From positions 8,052,999 through 8,116,998 of the forward strand of contig NC_092565.1 in assembly GCF_037975245.1 (NCBI RefSeq): 64,000 nt of DNA, given 5' to 3'. The position numbers and the translations under genes were made by a program. Below the pieces are notes generated by a model that saw only the letters and a program-made list of their open reading frames with translations, made no database searches and was not told the origin of the DNA. Positions 24,901 to 37,037 of the stretch are shown piece by piece. How positions within the stretch are numbered: position 1 is the first letter of the stretch; each line of letters opens with the position of its first letter. This DNA comes from Apostichopus japonicus. Lineage: Eukaryota; Echinodermata; Holothuroidea; Aspidochirotida; Stichopodidae.

Positions 24901-27900
24901 ATAGGAGAGCCACAGCAGCTGATGTGTAAAACCTGAGGATAAAAAAAAAATCGGGAAAGTTATGGTTTAAATTAAATGAAAAAGACTTAACGTTGTGATA
25001 AATATCATGCATACACCTTTAAATATGAACATAAATAAGAAATAGCATGCATTATTTCACAAGTCAGCAACTCTAAGCTCCTGATGCAATTTCTTTCCTT
25101 TCACCACAATTCTCATAGCTATTGCTCTGGGATAAGCCACATAATAAAACTTTTTGCAATCTTTAAAATAATTTCTGCTAGCTTGTACCTCTGGTAATTT
25201 GCAGACTGTTTGTCATAATACTGTCTATAATTGCAATCAGGTTAGGTTATATTTAAAGCCATGACACATAAATTTGTTGAAACAAACAGATATAGGTCAG
25301 TTGTTTTATACAGAACTTACACTAAAGATACAGAACTTACACTATAGATACAGAACTTACACTATAGATACAGAACTTACACTATAGATACAGAACTTAC
25401 ACTATAGACTTTTGAACACTGCTCCACGAGAGAAGGCTATAGACATTTTCAAGGAGCTCGCAGAACTGATTGAGGACTTGAAGTAAGTCTTGAATCATAC
25501 TCCGACAATCTGCTACCATCTGCTTCTTCCGATCGTTCCTCATGTTGTGTTTCGTAGAATCGTCTAGAATAGCATCTGGTATAACCTTGGATGGGTGAGT
25601 GTGACTGGACCATTGGCTATGGTGTTCTTGAACCAAAGTGAAATTGAGACGGCAAAGCCAGCCGATAATGGCCACAATGGCTAGCAAAGTCAAGCTAAGC
25701 AATAGCAGATAATCTAGAGAAGAACATTATATGAGAGAATTTAAGTACATGCCATAAGAGGCAAGGCACAGTGGACAGGTAGGCCAGGGGTTTATATTTC
25801 TCAAAAAAAAGATACCTTTTGATGAACTTCAAACTACAAACAACATTAAAGCTAAGCAAACATTTCATATTTATCAAGTTTCAAGGATAAATCAACAAGG
25901 AGATTAAAACGACCTAAGTTAAGCTTTTGAAGAGCATCTGGCCACTTACAGTTGATTCACATCCAGGTTTAAAGGAGGGTTTGATTATTCACAGCAAGTT
26001 ACATTCAAACAACCATGTCTTGAGTTTATAGGGCCATAATATTGATATGGCATACTTTTCAACAGTTAGCAACATGTAAGATTTTTCTCTTCGGTATGTA
26101 TTAAAGTGTTACACTAACTGACACCTGAATATCCTTTTGAAGAGAAAGATAAAACTAGTCCCCTTTAGCCAAACAATTTTGCCTCAACTTGACAGCAAAC
26201 CCTATTAATTTTATGGGCTCCACAACACATTTAATAGTCTCATGGTCTGATAAAATCTGAAATTCATCCTGTGACATGAAAAATCAAATATTTCATACAA
26301 GACAGACAGTTCGATCATTTTTCGAATATTGAAAGCCAATATATGTAACAATTACAAACTATTAGAAATTAACAAGGAAGTTGGTAACTTACACTTTTCA
26401 GCAGAAAGGCACAGCAACAATGATATCACCCAAGCCTGTATTGTTTTTCGAGGAGATTGCCACCTAGAAAGTGAAACCAAATCAGACTGTTAAAATAGTT
26501 GAACAATTACATGGAGAAGAAAAAATCAAGTCTTAAGAAGTGCAAAATGTTGTAATGATATTATGAAATACCAAGCAATCCTAGAGGTATATGAACAATG
26601 AAGAAAATGAAGCATGAAAAAGTAGCTCTGCTCTTGCTTTCTTTTCTTATCTGGTCTCATTTTTTGTAAATGCAGACTTACAGTAATCTTGCCTTTTGAA
26701 ACTAAGTATTTCTACTTCTCACCAGATTAAATGAAGACACTGAAGCAATATTCTGTACACAGTCTATCACTTGTGTTTGTTTCTCAAAAAAGTCAAAATT
26801 AGTTGTTATACTTAGCCTTAGTAATTCATAGCATTTAAAGATTTCTGTCAAGGTACTTTGAAAATGAAAAGTGGGTTTAATCCAGGTAGCGAGTATCTCT
26901 ATCACATGGCAGCAGCAAACGTTCCCAAGAGTTGATGGCTTTTGACACTCTTGCAACGACCACACAATGCTGTGCAAGGGTGTTTGATGATGAGAGATAA
27001 AATGTTGCGACACAAACAATCTTCTGTACATGCAGCCTGGGCAATTTAGTGGCCTCAAATTGTTATGATATATGCTAAGACGGCTACAGTATTTAAAGAA
27101 CTCCAATACATTGCAAGCATCTTTTGAACATTTTTGAAAAATACATTTATGCATAACATTCATGACAAGTGAGGGACCTTTCTGTTATGTTTGTTATCAT
27201 GATATAGAAGACTACATTTCAGTCTATTACAGACATGTTGATAACATTCAAAGATGCTTCTCAGTTTTGCTGCCTTTCCAATACGGTGTTTCCAGCAAAT
27301 GTTTTTCTTGGGGGGGGGGGGTGGGGTGTAATGACAATGCTGCTGACAGCAAAAATATGAAAGAAAGTAAAGGTAGATTCATCAGTGCAAGCCTTTGTTA
27401 ACCACTTTACACAAACAAGACAATGGAGTTGGAGTAGTGTGTGCGGGGGGGGGGGGGGGGGTGGAGGGGAGAGGGAGATATTGAAATGGGACAGGAAACA
27501 GAGCATTTGGGGTAGTGGTTCCAAACAATTTGGGAACCGCTGACTTAGTGTACTTTTTTGTATATTCTTATTTGATAATTCATCAACCTGAGGTATGATT
27601 AAAAATCATTTATGTCATCCTAGGGTATTTTTAAGACCAAAAACTAACAACAGTGCTTACATTCTATCTAATTATGGCATGAAATATGTCGTAAACATTT
27701 GCAAGCAGGGTACCTATAAATTCCCCAGTGATCCAATCTTTCAAGACATAAGTAATTCAAGTAATAATGAGAGTTAATAGATGAGTACCTCACAATATTA
27801 ACAATACTCTGGACTGCAGCAACAAGTGGCCAAACCAGACTCTGGAAGTGACGGTATCTTTCCACCAGAGTGTTGATGTTGAGGCTTTTCCCATTCGTCT

Positions 27901-27946
27901 CAATATCCTGGCTGCCCTCTAGTACCCTGTCACCATCTTCTGCCAT
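21931..27946 (-). CDS. ZFYVE27: ZFYVE27 / protrudin, ER FYVE-domain protein
   Basis: ER hairpin membrane protein that shapes ER and links it to endosomes for neurite outgrowth in vertebrates. Coding exons (minus): 27946-27789 (MAEDGDRVLEG start, LVERYRHFQSLVWPLVAAVQ), 26463-26393 (WQSPRKTIQAW), 25713-25401 (YYLLLLSLTLLAIVAIIGW membrane segment, then NQFCELLENVYSLLSW), 24932-24734 (second hydrophobic hairpin, AAVALLSSFLLPLCFSLSIQ), 24170-24120, 23678-23502 (CFSCMAAFNNFTKRR), 22819-22738 (RYCRHCGNHFCPKCC) and 21995-21931 (ELVCNQCWMELTN, stop TAA). All phases chain to 371 residues, against about 411 in human. The C-terminal FYVE zinc-binding cysteine pairs are complete. No clear FFAT motif was seen. 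An acceptor just upstream of the ATG (TATTACAG) implies a 5' UTR intron, first exon not located. Confidence 0.9.
25311..25410. repeat. Five tandem copies of a 20-bp unit containing a splice donor
   Basis: Units of CAGAACTTACACTATAGATA start at 25311, 25331, 25351, 25371 and 25391. On the minus strand each holds TAGT|GTAAGT. The copy at 25391-25410 is the donor of ZFYVE27 coding exon 3 (exon end 25401). The other four lie at 20-nt steps inside the intron. Confidence 0.97.
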
Positions 27947-28381
27947 TCTTCAACTTGAGTCCTGTAATACTCTGTCTCGAAACAAATAACATTGACTTGC
28001 GCTATTTAATGATATGGTAATATTATAATACATTTAACAGAAAATATAGAAAATGTTTTATTGCAGGGTTGATGTGATCTGAGAATTTCCATATAATAAT
28101 AATTTAATTGTTCTCCCCCATAAGGAATATTTCCGTATTATGTATGACAAGCCAAAGCCACACCCAATTTTTAAAGCAGCAAACTTTAAAAAAGCTTTTA
28201 TGTTCTGTTTTTTATCAGCAAATTAGCAAAATGTGTGATTCATAGCCTGATTTATTATAAAAGTACTTTCATTTTTGATATATATAGTTAGTGAAATTAA
28301 TGACAACTTGTACATACAGCCACAACAATAAGTAACTAGAAAGGAAGTTCTTGAACAGTTAATTTACTTTCAGTTGACATA

Positions 28382-30281
28382 TTGAGAAAGATATTCCAAA
28401 ACAGGAGCAATATTAGTGAAAAGAAAAGAAGGAGCCTTCCAAAACTCTGTACCTCGCTTTTAAATTCTTTGAGATTCCTTTGGAAAGGAATTTTCTTTGA
28501 TTATACTTGTCTACTCAACGGACTGGGCGGTGCCACCAGGAATTTCACAAAATGGCTCAAACCAATATTTTCCCACTTTCGGTTAAATAATCATACAGTG
28601 CTTGGTTATATTGATGACATTTTCATACCGGGTGCCAGTTATTACTAGTGTCAGAACTCAGGCATAGTGCTATGGTCGATAAATTTGTTTCATGGGATAA
28701 AGACCCAATTTGCTGCACGGCTATACAGTAGTTGCTTTTCCAACCAACAGGGGTGATTGTTCCATCTATGCTATCCCTCCATTCAGTTTGATCGGGAGCT
28801 GCTACAAATACTAGAGAAAGATCATGGGGCAACAGGGATTTTCATCGCTCCCCTATGGTCAACACAGCCGTGGTTTGTGAAACTGATGTAACGTTTAATA
28901 CAACAGCCACTACTACTTCCAAGGTCGAGGTATTCAGTCTCTATTCCGACCACAGGTCGTGTACAGTACATCCACTTTGTAAAATGATGAGAATGATTGC
29001 ATGTTTCATTTCTGGAAATTGCCACTTATCCAGGGAGTTTCGCCTAAAGCAGCGGACATTATTCTCGCAGCTTGGATACCGAGCACACAGAGACAATATT
29101 CTGTTTACCTCTCAAGATGGTTTTTGTTTTGTGGCAAAAGAGATATTAATCCAGCACAAACCATGCTAGATGCGACACTTGATTTTCTTCTTGACCTTTA
29201 TGAATCAGGTTTATGTCATAATACATTAAAGAAGTATGTTATCATCTTTACTGTCAACACCCACAAGAGACTATAAATAAACCGTTTATTGAGCAGAGGA
29301 CGCCACAACCTTGTTACTCTCGTATTTGGGATGTTGCTTTTGGTTTTCATTTAAATATAAAGACTTTGAGAACTAATGAAACTTTATACAGGCTGCAACT
29401 TTTAAGCTACAAGGTACAGTAGTTATACTTGAAGCTCTTTGTTCTGCAAAGTGGGTTCAGACGCATTGTTATCTGGAAAAGATTGATCAGTTATTTACTT
29501 TTCATGTTATTTGAAAAGGTTAAACAATCTCTCCCAGGACATTTGGAATTAGATGTAGGCTTTACAAATTTGTTACGATGAACAGTTGTTTTTAATCTTT
29601 AGAAGCTTATAAAATTGAGAAAACAATCAACATAAAAACTAATTCTAGATTGTTTATAAGTTACAGGAAACCTCATGCACCGATTCCTTGAGAAACATTA
29701 AGAAGATGGATAAAAATTATCTCCAATGATTTGGACATAGACACTAACAATTTTAAGGTTCAGAGTACACGTGACGCAGCTACATCAGCTGTCTATGAAA
29801 GAAGTTTTCCAATTAACCAGATATTGGATAGAACTAATAAGTGCAATGCTAAGCTTTTTTGCAGTTTTACAAAAAAAGAAACTGGTTATAATGACAAATT
29901 TTATTGCACAAATTTTATTGAAATAAAATACGTTATTTGAGAATGTTACCTTATGAATTGATTCAGTGTTTCCTATGTAGGATTAAGTCTCACGTGTAAT
30001 CCCGGAACGCAAAACATCATTAGGAGATTGAATCTCTTAATTCAACGAGCCTAGGCCTAAGTGAGGGTTGATTTAGATTCCATTGAATGATGTGCTTTGC
30101 ATGGCGGGAACACGTGGCCACCCTTTTCAATTATGGTACTTATTTTTTCTGTCACTTGAGCAGAACCTACGTTATTTCTGCATATGTGAACATTGGCTTT
30201 GAAGAATTACCATGGAGAGTTAAGCAATGAGTCTCATGTGTTCCCTCCATGCAAAGCACATCATTCGATAGAATATAAATC
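28382..30281 (+). mobile_element. DIRS-type tyrosine-recombinase retrotransposon, broken fossil
   Basis: A decayed plus-strand DIRS-family element. Recognisable parts in order are the reverse transcriptase region with its YIDD box (about 28500-28640), the RNase H end (about 28760-28870) and the tyrosine recombinase (about 29000-29900). It is broken by several changes, incomplete at its left side, and looks old. Beyond the recombinase, 30070-30113 and 30238-30281 form a 44-bp inverted pair with 40 matches, and a more diverged third version lies near 29990-30034. This fits the inverted termini and internal complementary regions that DIRS elements are known to carry. It lies antisense to and upstream of the ZFYVE27 start codon, probably in its 5' UTR intron. 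Confidence 0.85.
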
Positions 30282-31692
30282 AAGCTTCAGTTAGCCTTGT
30301 TTAATATGGAGATTTATTGTAATACTGAAGTGAATGATTAGAACAACACCAGCAACAGTTGGACCACTCAGTGGTATGACGAAATCATACAAAGAACATC
30401 GTTTGAAATAGTACTACGTGGTAAATGATAATGCCTTGTTAAAGCAAAGCAAAATAACTAACTTCTTACATGATAACCGAGTATAAATGAAATTACCTTT
30501 ACAACTTGATCAATATCTGGCCACATTCATCCTAACTTGTTAGTGTTCATCCTCGTCTTTTTTCGCATGGATTGTCTATTAATATAATAATATGCAGTTT
30601 TGTATTTACGTTTTAGCCGGAAATTCAAAGAATGAGATACCAGATTGTAACACCAACTTATTGCCAAAACAAACCTCACGAAATAGGTCAAAGGATCTCC
30701 GGGTCAAAGCATGAAAGAAGGTCGTAAAATGACAAACGCCGGGTGGTTTACGACACTTGTACAAAATAACTTCGAGATCGTAACTTACATCAAAGGATGT
30801 CAAAATTTGAACCTAGTTTGATATTACAAGAACAACAATCCTCTAAGGCACTAAAGCTGTACCAAAACATGTTGTGTGCACTGTGCATACACCAACAAGA
30901 TCGGCTGCAAACAATAAAATGAGCTGGTAAAACACAGTTCAGATTGATGCTTCTATAACCTAAATGATTTACATTTACCAAAACTCTTGGTAATCGTGAA
31001 CACGTAAGTGCCAGTTTTGTGTGACGTTTCATCCAGCCCCACTTACGTAGCTACTAGCTCCATGGCTTCTACGTTGACGCTAAAATGTGATAATATAACT
31101 GTAAAACCAGATGCACTGGGCACCATTCATTTCACTGGGAGGCAGGGCCAGATAAAAGGCATTGGCGACTCGCCCCAAACTGCGTGCCGCTCTCTGAAAA
31201 AAGTTAATTTTCCGTTGCTTTGCAAGTGAAGTTTTGTTCTTGTCGCTACAAAATGCAGACAGTATTGAAACGTGATACCTTGTTATCTTTAGCTGGACCT
31301 GAGATGTGCATCGCTGCAATGTACAATGTGTTGTGGGTATTGACCACAGCCTGTATGTATTGACTGTACACTAGTGTCTATTTACAGACGGTAGCAAGCT
31401 GTGTGTGTATTTTCTGGGAACGAGAGTGTTGTGTAACACTTCTGTTACACCTCATTCGAAACTAGGTCAGATTACCGGCATCAGACGTTTCTTTGTGCGC
31501 GAGTCTTCACTCCCTTTAAGGGCAACTGATGCCCTAAGCACAGTCCAACAATGGTGCCCGCTCGGCCCCTCCATTGCTTAACTGACAAGACACTAAGACT
31601 AAATAAGTGACGAAAGTGAAATATAAGATTGGAGATTTATAACCCTCATTCTTCAGTTTTCTTCCAGGTTAGACTCTAGGCCAGGTATAGCG
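30282..31692. other. ZFYVE27 upstream DNA
   Basis: No coding gene was recognised. Several minus-strand donor-like sites (near 30496, 30786 and 30977) could end a noncoding ZFYVE27 first exon, and none is decisive. A plus-strand open frame at 31008-31229 matches no known family. Confidence 0.4.
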
Positions 31693-31744
31693 GTTGTGAA
31701 GTCCGACGGTGCACCGTCAGACCCCACAACCCATATTTAACTAG
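31693..31744 (+). repeat. 38-bp hairpin followed by CTAG, Helitron-like 3' end
   Basis: 31693-31730 is an inverted repeat without spacer. Its arms, GTTGTGAAGTCCGACGGTG and CACCGTCAGACCCCACAAC, match at 16 of 19 positions around the perfect core GACGGTGCACCGTC. Ten nt later CTAG (31741-31744) fits the CTRR end of Helitrons. The next base is A rather than the usual T, and no 5' end was identified, so the assignment is tentative. Confidence 0.35.
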
Positions 31745-31749
31745 AACTG

Positions 31750-32600
31750 CATTTGCCTGCAAATACGCAGTATTGTAGTGCACTTGGAGTACTTGCAGTC
31801 TCAGGAACGATTTAGGCAAGCCAAGTAGATAAGAAATCTGGAGATACTGTGTTTACAAGGTTATCAAGATTTGACTTCTTCTGACATTAAATGACCTTTG
31901 ACCTACTCTACAACTGAGCTTAAATGCTATACAATATTGCCCTAATCTACCAAGCTAATATGAAGTCTGTGGATGCTCAGGTTGTAGACATTACAAAGGT
32001 TCTAACATTTCAGCTTTGCTGACCCTTAGTGACCTTTGTAAAAACCAATAAGGACCTTGCACTCCATTCAAGGAAGCCACATGCTACATACGAGATGTAC
32101 TTTTGTATTGTTTCTTGAAATATCGTGTTTACAAGGTTTCCAAGATTTGACCTCTGCTGACCAAAAATGACCTTTGACCTCCAGAATAGTGATTTTTTTT
32201 TTTAGAGAAATTTTACACAGTATTACACTAAACTACCATTCAAATATGAGCACCCTGATGTTTGGGTTCTGGAGATAAAGGACTTTTTAGATTAACATGT
32301 TTTGACCTCTGCTGATGCTATATGACCTCCACCAAAAACAATAGGGTTCTTAAACTAAATATGATGAAGCTACATGCCAAATATGAGATGTGCTGTGCGT
32401 ACCTACATCAAGATATTGTGTTTACAAGCAAAGGCGTCACATGCACACACGTACACCCACCCATACGTACAGAGCTATCATTTCGCGGACGTAAATTTCT
32501 GCCAGGCATGAAACCTCAATTTAAGGACCATTCGAATTGATGTGTGTATAAGCACACTGTGCGCATATATGTGTATCTTATACACACAGTGTACAGCAAT
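31750..32600. repeat. Dispersed GACCTTTGACC-type repeat
   Basis: Three diverged segments repeat the pattern 'gtgtttacaaggtttcaagatttgacctctgctga' in loose form (near 31848, 32128 and 32283), each followed by a TGACCTTTGACCT-like motif. The repeat ends in CA-rich sequence near 32440-32480. It is a noncoding dispersed family of unknown origin, with related pieces near 43920-44050. Confidence 0.7.
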
Positions 32601-33500
32601 GGAGGACGCCCCCTCTTTATTTTCTTGGTGTTTAGTATGCAAAAAGGGCATGCTCCTTCCCATGCCCACTCGTTCCCTCACCACACCTAGATTGAGCAAT
32701 GTGCAGGCTCGACCGGTAGGGTGCTCAAGGCGTGAAGATCTGTATTTCTGTTTAAGTGCAATAATGTAGGTCAGTTTGTTTTGAAAATTGGATTGAATTT
32801 TTGGCAGGCCATATTTGGCCCACAGGCTGCCTTTTGATATATCATGCATTTGGATCATTCTGAACGAACCATTACAATATGCACAGGGAAATGATAGCCC
32901 TCAATCCAACTAAGACTGCGCAATGTCGGTGACTACAAACTACAAAGAAAATTATTAACAAATGAATCAAACACATAGAGCTTTTTTTCCAACCAGTTTA
33001 ATGTAATATGCTTCATATTAATCTTTAATCCTTTTGTCATTGTCCATAGTGTGACTTTGATGGGCAAAGGAATCAAATCATGGTCTCTAATATCATACCA
33101 CTATATTCATAATCAAATATGGTTACCACATAATTTATGGCAAATTCAATGCAAATATAGCTTTAGTACAAGATACCATCATAAAGTAAAAATCTGATTG
33201 TTTGAGTACAAGAAAAGACAATTAAACTAACTACATAAAGAATACTAAACTTATACCCCAACACTTTAAAGGAAATGTCTGTACAGTTCTCCTTACAGAA
33301 AATACTTGTAGAATTAAACACACGAAAAGCTAATATGCTTCTTGCTATCAATTTAACGCTAAGATGTTTGAAATGTGGACAAGGTAACCTATAAGCAGAA
33401 TTCATACAGGTAGATGATAATATTGACACAATTTTCTGGATATTGAACTACATTTGGTAAATCTCAAATTTTTAATCCAACAAGAGCCCAATGGCACTGT
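32601..33500. other. Intergenic DNA, nothing recognised
   Basis: AT-rich sequence without a supported gene, tRNA or mobile element end. Open frames here are short and resemble no known protein. Confidence 0.5.
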
Positions 33501-36157
33501 GGTTCCTTGCTTGGGGTATATGACAATACACATAATATTATCAAGCAAGATTGGGCTCAAATAGGCCAAGTAATTGTGGTCCTACATGTTCCCATAAAGT
33601 AACCAACACTATAGCCAACACTTTTGTGATCACAAAATGTGATCGGATTTTGGATCAAAAGGCACTTTTGAGATCTAAATATGGCGTCGAAATGTAAGAA
33701 ATATAAGAGACCTACAAGCATGTCAACAGATATGATAATATTGGTGACCTCAGATGACATGACCTTTAAGTTTCAAAATGTTCCACCACCCCGTTCACAA
33801 CTTGTCCAAAAATATCAACCATGTCACACCTTGGCATTGAGATTTAATTGCATTAAATTAAAAATTAAACTTTGAACTTGTATACATAACTTCACACACA
33901 AAGGTCACCCGAAGGTCAACCAATTGTCATTTTTGATCAGTGAGACCTAAATTAGAGCATGACTGTAAAAATTCAAACATTTTTTATTTGCCCATTTTCT
34001 CCCCCCAAAATACTACTTTTTTTAACATTAGCTGACCTTTGGTGACGTTGGACCACATGACCATTAAGTTTGAAAATATTCCCCTATACCATTTGAAATT
34101 GTCCAAAAAAATAAACCTTGTCACACCTTGGCACTGGGAGTTATTGCATTAAATGTGTGAAAATTAACTTTGACCTCATATAACTTCGCACACGAAGGTC
34201 ACATGGGGGTCAACCCATTGACATTTATGATCAGAAGGTACCTTTAACATCTGAAAATAGCATCGAAACTGTAAAAATCCACAAAACACGAAAAGATCAC
34301 CAGAGGTCAAATTGAGGTCAAGGGTCACCCAGATGCGGGTCGACAATTGGATTACATTGAAGCAACTCCCAACCCTAACGGACAACTTGTTCTCAAGTTA
34401 CCGCAAAAATACTAGTTTTTATCATTAATTGACCTTTGGTGACCTCGGATCACATGACCCTTAAGTTTGGAAATATTCCCCTATACCATTTGCAACTTGT
34501 CACAAAATATCAACTGTGTAACACCTCGGCACTGGGAGTTATTACACTAAATGTCTGAAAATTAACTTTGACCTCATATAACTTCGCACACGAAGGTCAC
34601 ACGGGGGTCAACCCATTGACATTTATGATCAGAAGGTACCTTTAACATCTGAAAATAGCATTGAAACTGTAAAAATCCACAAAACACGAAAAGGTCACCA
34701 GAGGTCAAATTGAGGTCAAGGGTCACCCAGATGCGGGTCGACAATTGGATTACATTGAAGCAACTCCCAACCCTAACGGACAATTTGTTCTCAAGTTACC
34801 GCAAAAATACTAGTTTTTTATCATTAATTGACCTTTGGTGACCTCGGATCACATGACCCTTAAGTTTGGAAATATTCCCCTATACCATTTGCAACTTGTC
34901 TCAAAATATCAACTGTGTAACACCTTGGCACTGAGAGTTATTATACTAAATGTCTGAAAATTAACTTTGACCTCATATAAGTTAACATACAAAGGTCACC
35001 TTGGGTCAACTTATTGACATTTTTGATTGATGAGACCTAAATTAGAGCATCAAACTATACAAATTCAAACATTTTTTCTTTGCCCATTTTCTGCCCCCAA
35101 AATAAAAGTTTTTTAACATTATTTGACCTTTCGTGACCTCGGATCACATGACCGTTAAGTTTGAAAATATTTCCCTATACCATTTGCAACTTGTCCAAAA
35201 ATATCAACCATGTCACACCTTGGAACTGGGAGTTGTTCCATTGAATGTCTGAAAATTAACTTTGACCTCGTATAACTTCGCACACGAAGGTCACACGGGT
35301 GTCAACCAATTGACATTTTTGATCAGAAGGTACCTTTGATATCCAAATCTAGCATCAAAACCAAACATTTCCTTTTTTGCTCGTTTCCTCCCAAAATAAG
35401 CACATTTTTTCTAATGTGACCTTTGACCTTTTGACCTTGGTTTCAGATGTAGTTTAATCTCCTGATTCCAAAAAACAAAACGAAAAGTCTGTACAACCAT
35501 CCTAACTCCGACCGAAAAACTTTGACCCCATATAACTTCGCACATAAAGGTCACACGGGGTCAACCCATTGACATTTATGATCAGAAGGTACCTTTGACA
35601 TCTGAAAATAGCATCAAAACTGTAAAAATCCCCAAAAACACGTAAAGGTCACCAGAGGTCAAACTGAGGTCAAGGGTCACCCAGATGCGGGTCAACAATT
35701 GGATTACATTGAAGCAACTCCCAACCCTAACGGACATTTCGTTCTCAAGTTATCGCAAAAATACTAGTTTTTTATCATTAATTGACCTTTGGTGACCTCG
35801 GATCACATGACCGTTAAGTTTGAAAATGCTCGCCTAACCAGTTCACAACTTGTCCCAAAATATCAATCTTGTCACACATTGGCACTGGGAGTTATTGCAG
35901 TTTTAATATTTTCGGTTTTTGGGCCATAACTGACCTTTGGTGACCTTTGTGGGCACCAGAAACAATAGGGCACACCTTCTCCATATGGCGGATCTATAGT
36001 CCAAGTTTGGCCTCATTCCAACATTCCCTTATTGAGATAGAGCGTACCCAAGCAAGTGTCACAGACACACACACACACACACATACATACATACATACAT
36101 ACACACACACACACGCCAACCTGACTGCATAGGTTCCTTTTGCTAAAGCAAGGAACC
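33501..36157 (-). repeat. Large GGTTCC-ended repeat, left copy
   Basis: It starts GGTTCCTTGCT (33501) and ends AGCAAGGAACC (to 36157). Just inside the right end is a near-palindrome (36132-36157) and a CA/CATA microsatellite (about 36065-36115). The interior holds ~398-bp units, nearly identical between about 34174-34571 and 34572-34969, with further diverged copies. It is inverted relative to the copy at 56555-58710. No target duplication flanks it and no protein was recognised. Confidence 0.8.
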
Positions 36158-36289
36158 AAAAAGAAAGGTTCGAAAGAACAAAAAAGAAAGGAAGAAAGAA
36201 CATGATACTGATGACTGTGACACACAGAAACATGCAGTTCATTTCATGACCAAAATATGACAGAAGTAAATAATGATAAAAATAGATGC

Positions 36290-36700
36290 AAACGTTGAGA
36301 AAGACATCGATGAAACCACTGCTTGTTGAGATATCCTGTTTACAAGCTGTTTTCATCAATTTCACATTAAGCCCCACCCACTAATGAATATTAATGAGGT
36401 TACAGTTGTTGTTGCAACAGACATGTACTTACTATATAGTTACATCACCATGCCAAGTATGAACTACTTGTACATACCGTTGAAGAGATGCTGACATTTT
36501 AAGAATTTTATGTTAAGCCCCACCCACTCATTAATATTCATGATGGGAACCACAAACAATTGGTCATCTACACATCATGGGGCATCTACCTACCAAGATA
36601 GCTGTCACATACGAACACACACACATATGCCAGCACGATTGCAAAGGTTACTCAGCTTTCTGCATTGTAACCATATACTGCAGGTTGAAAGATGATCCTT
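36290..36700 (-). repeat. Dispersed repeat related to 60215-60990
   Basis: Two diverged segments share 'ttaagccccacccactnatgaatattaatga'-like sequence (near 36370 and 36513) and preceding 'gagatatcctgtttacaagc'-like words. The same words occur in opposite orientation at 60215-60990. Noncoding. Confidence 0.6.
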
Positions 36701-36993
36701 GACTCCTTCAAGGGTTACTTCACAGATTATGCAAATTGATTACTAAAAGTACTTAAAGTTAACAACATCTGTATCCAATTTACCAAATACCATGGCTGTG
36801 TTCTAAGTTCAGATGGTACTTAAATTTTCACAGCTCTCAACAACTCAAGCTACTCTGGTCCTGTATGATTGTGGATCATGTGACATATTACATGACTGTT
36901 TGAATGACATCAGTAATCTCCAAAAACATCTTTGCATCCACATATGAAAATTGGAAAACCAACTTTACAAACACAGATCAACCAATCAGATTG

Positions 36994-36999
36994 TTTATT
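36994..36999 (-). promoter_or_regulatory. Poly(A) signal of SNRNP27
   Basis: TTTATT on the plus strand reads AATAAA on the minus strand, about 40 nt after the SNRNP27 stop at 37038. This predicts a very short 3' UTR. Confidence 0.55.
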
Positions 37000-37037
37000 T
37001 CCATCCTCTTTGTGAACAAGGAGCAGGGATAACGCCA

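Noticed and set aside
24728-25012. N-terminal extension of the ZFYVE27 exon at 24932
   Set aside because: The sequence upstream of the acceptor at 24933 is AT-rich intron. Phase and homology start at FYTSAA.
31008-31229. 73-codon plus-strand frame starting near a CpG-richer patch
   Set aside because: No recognisable family, no splice support, and length expected by chance.
34176-34783. Two 69-codon open frames with near-identical peptides, also present at 57925-58146
   Set aside because: They lie in the ~398-bp noncoding repeat units, have no known domain and repeat because the DNA repeats.
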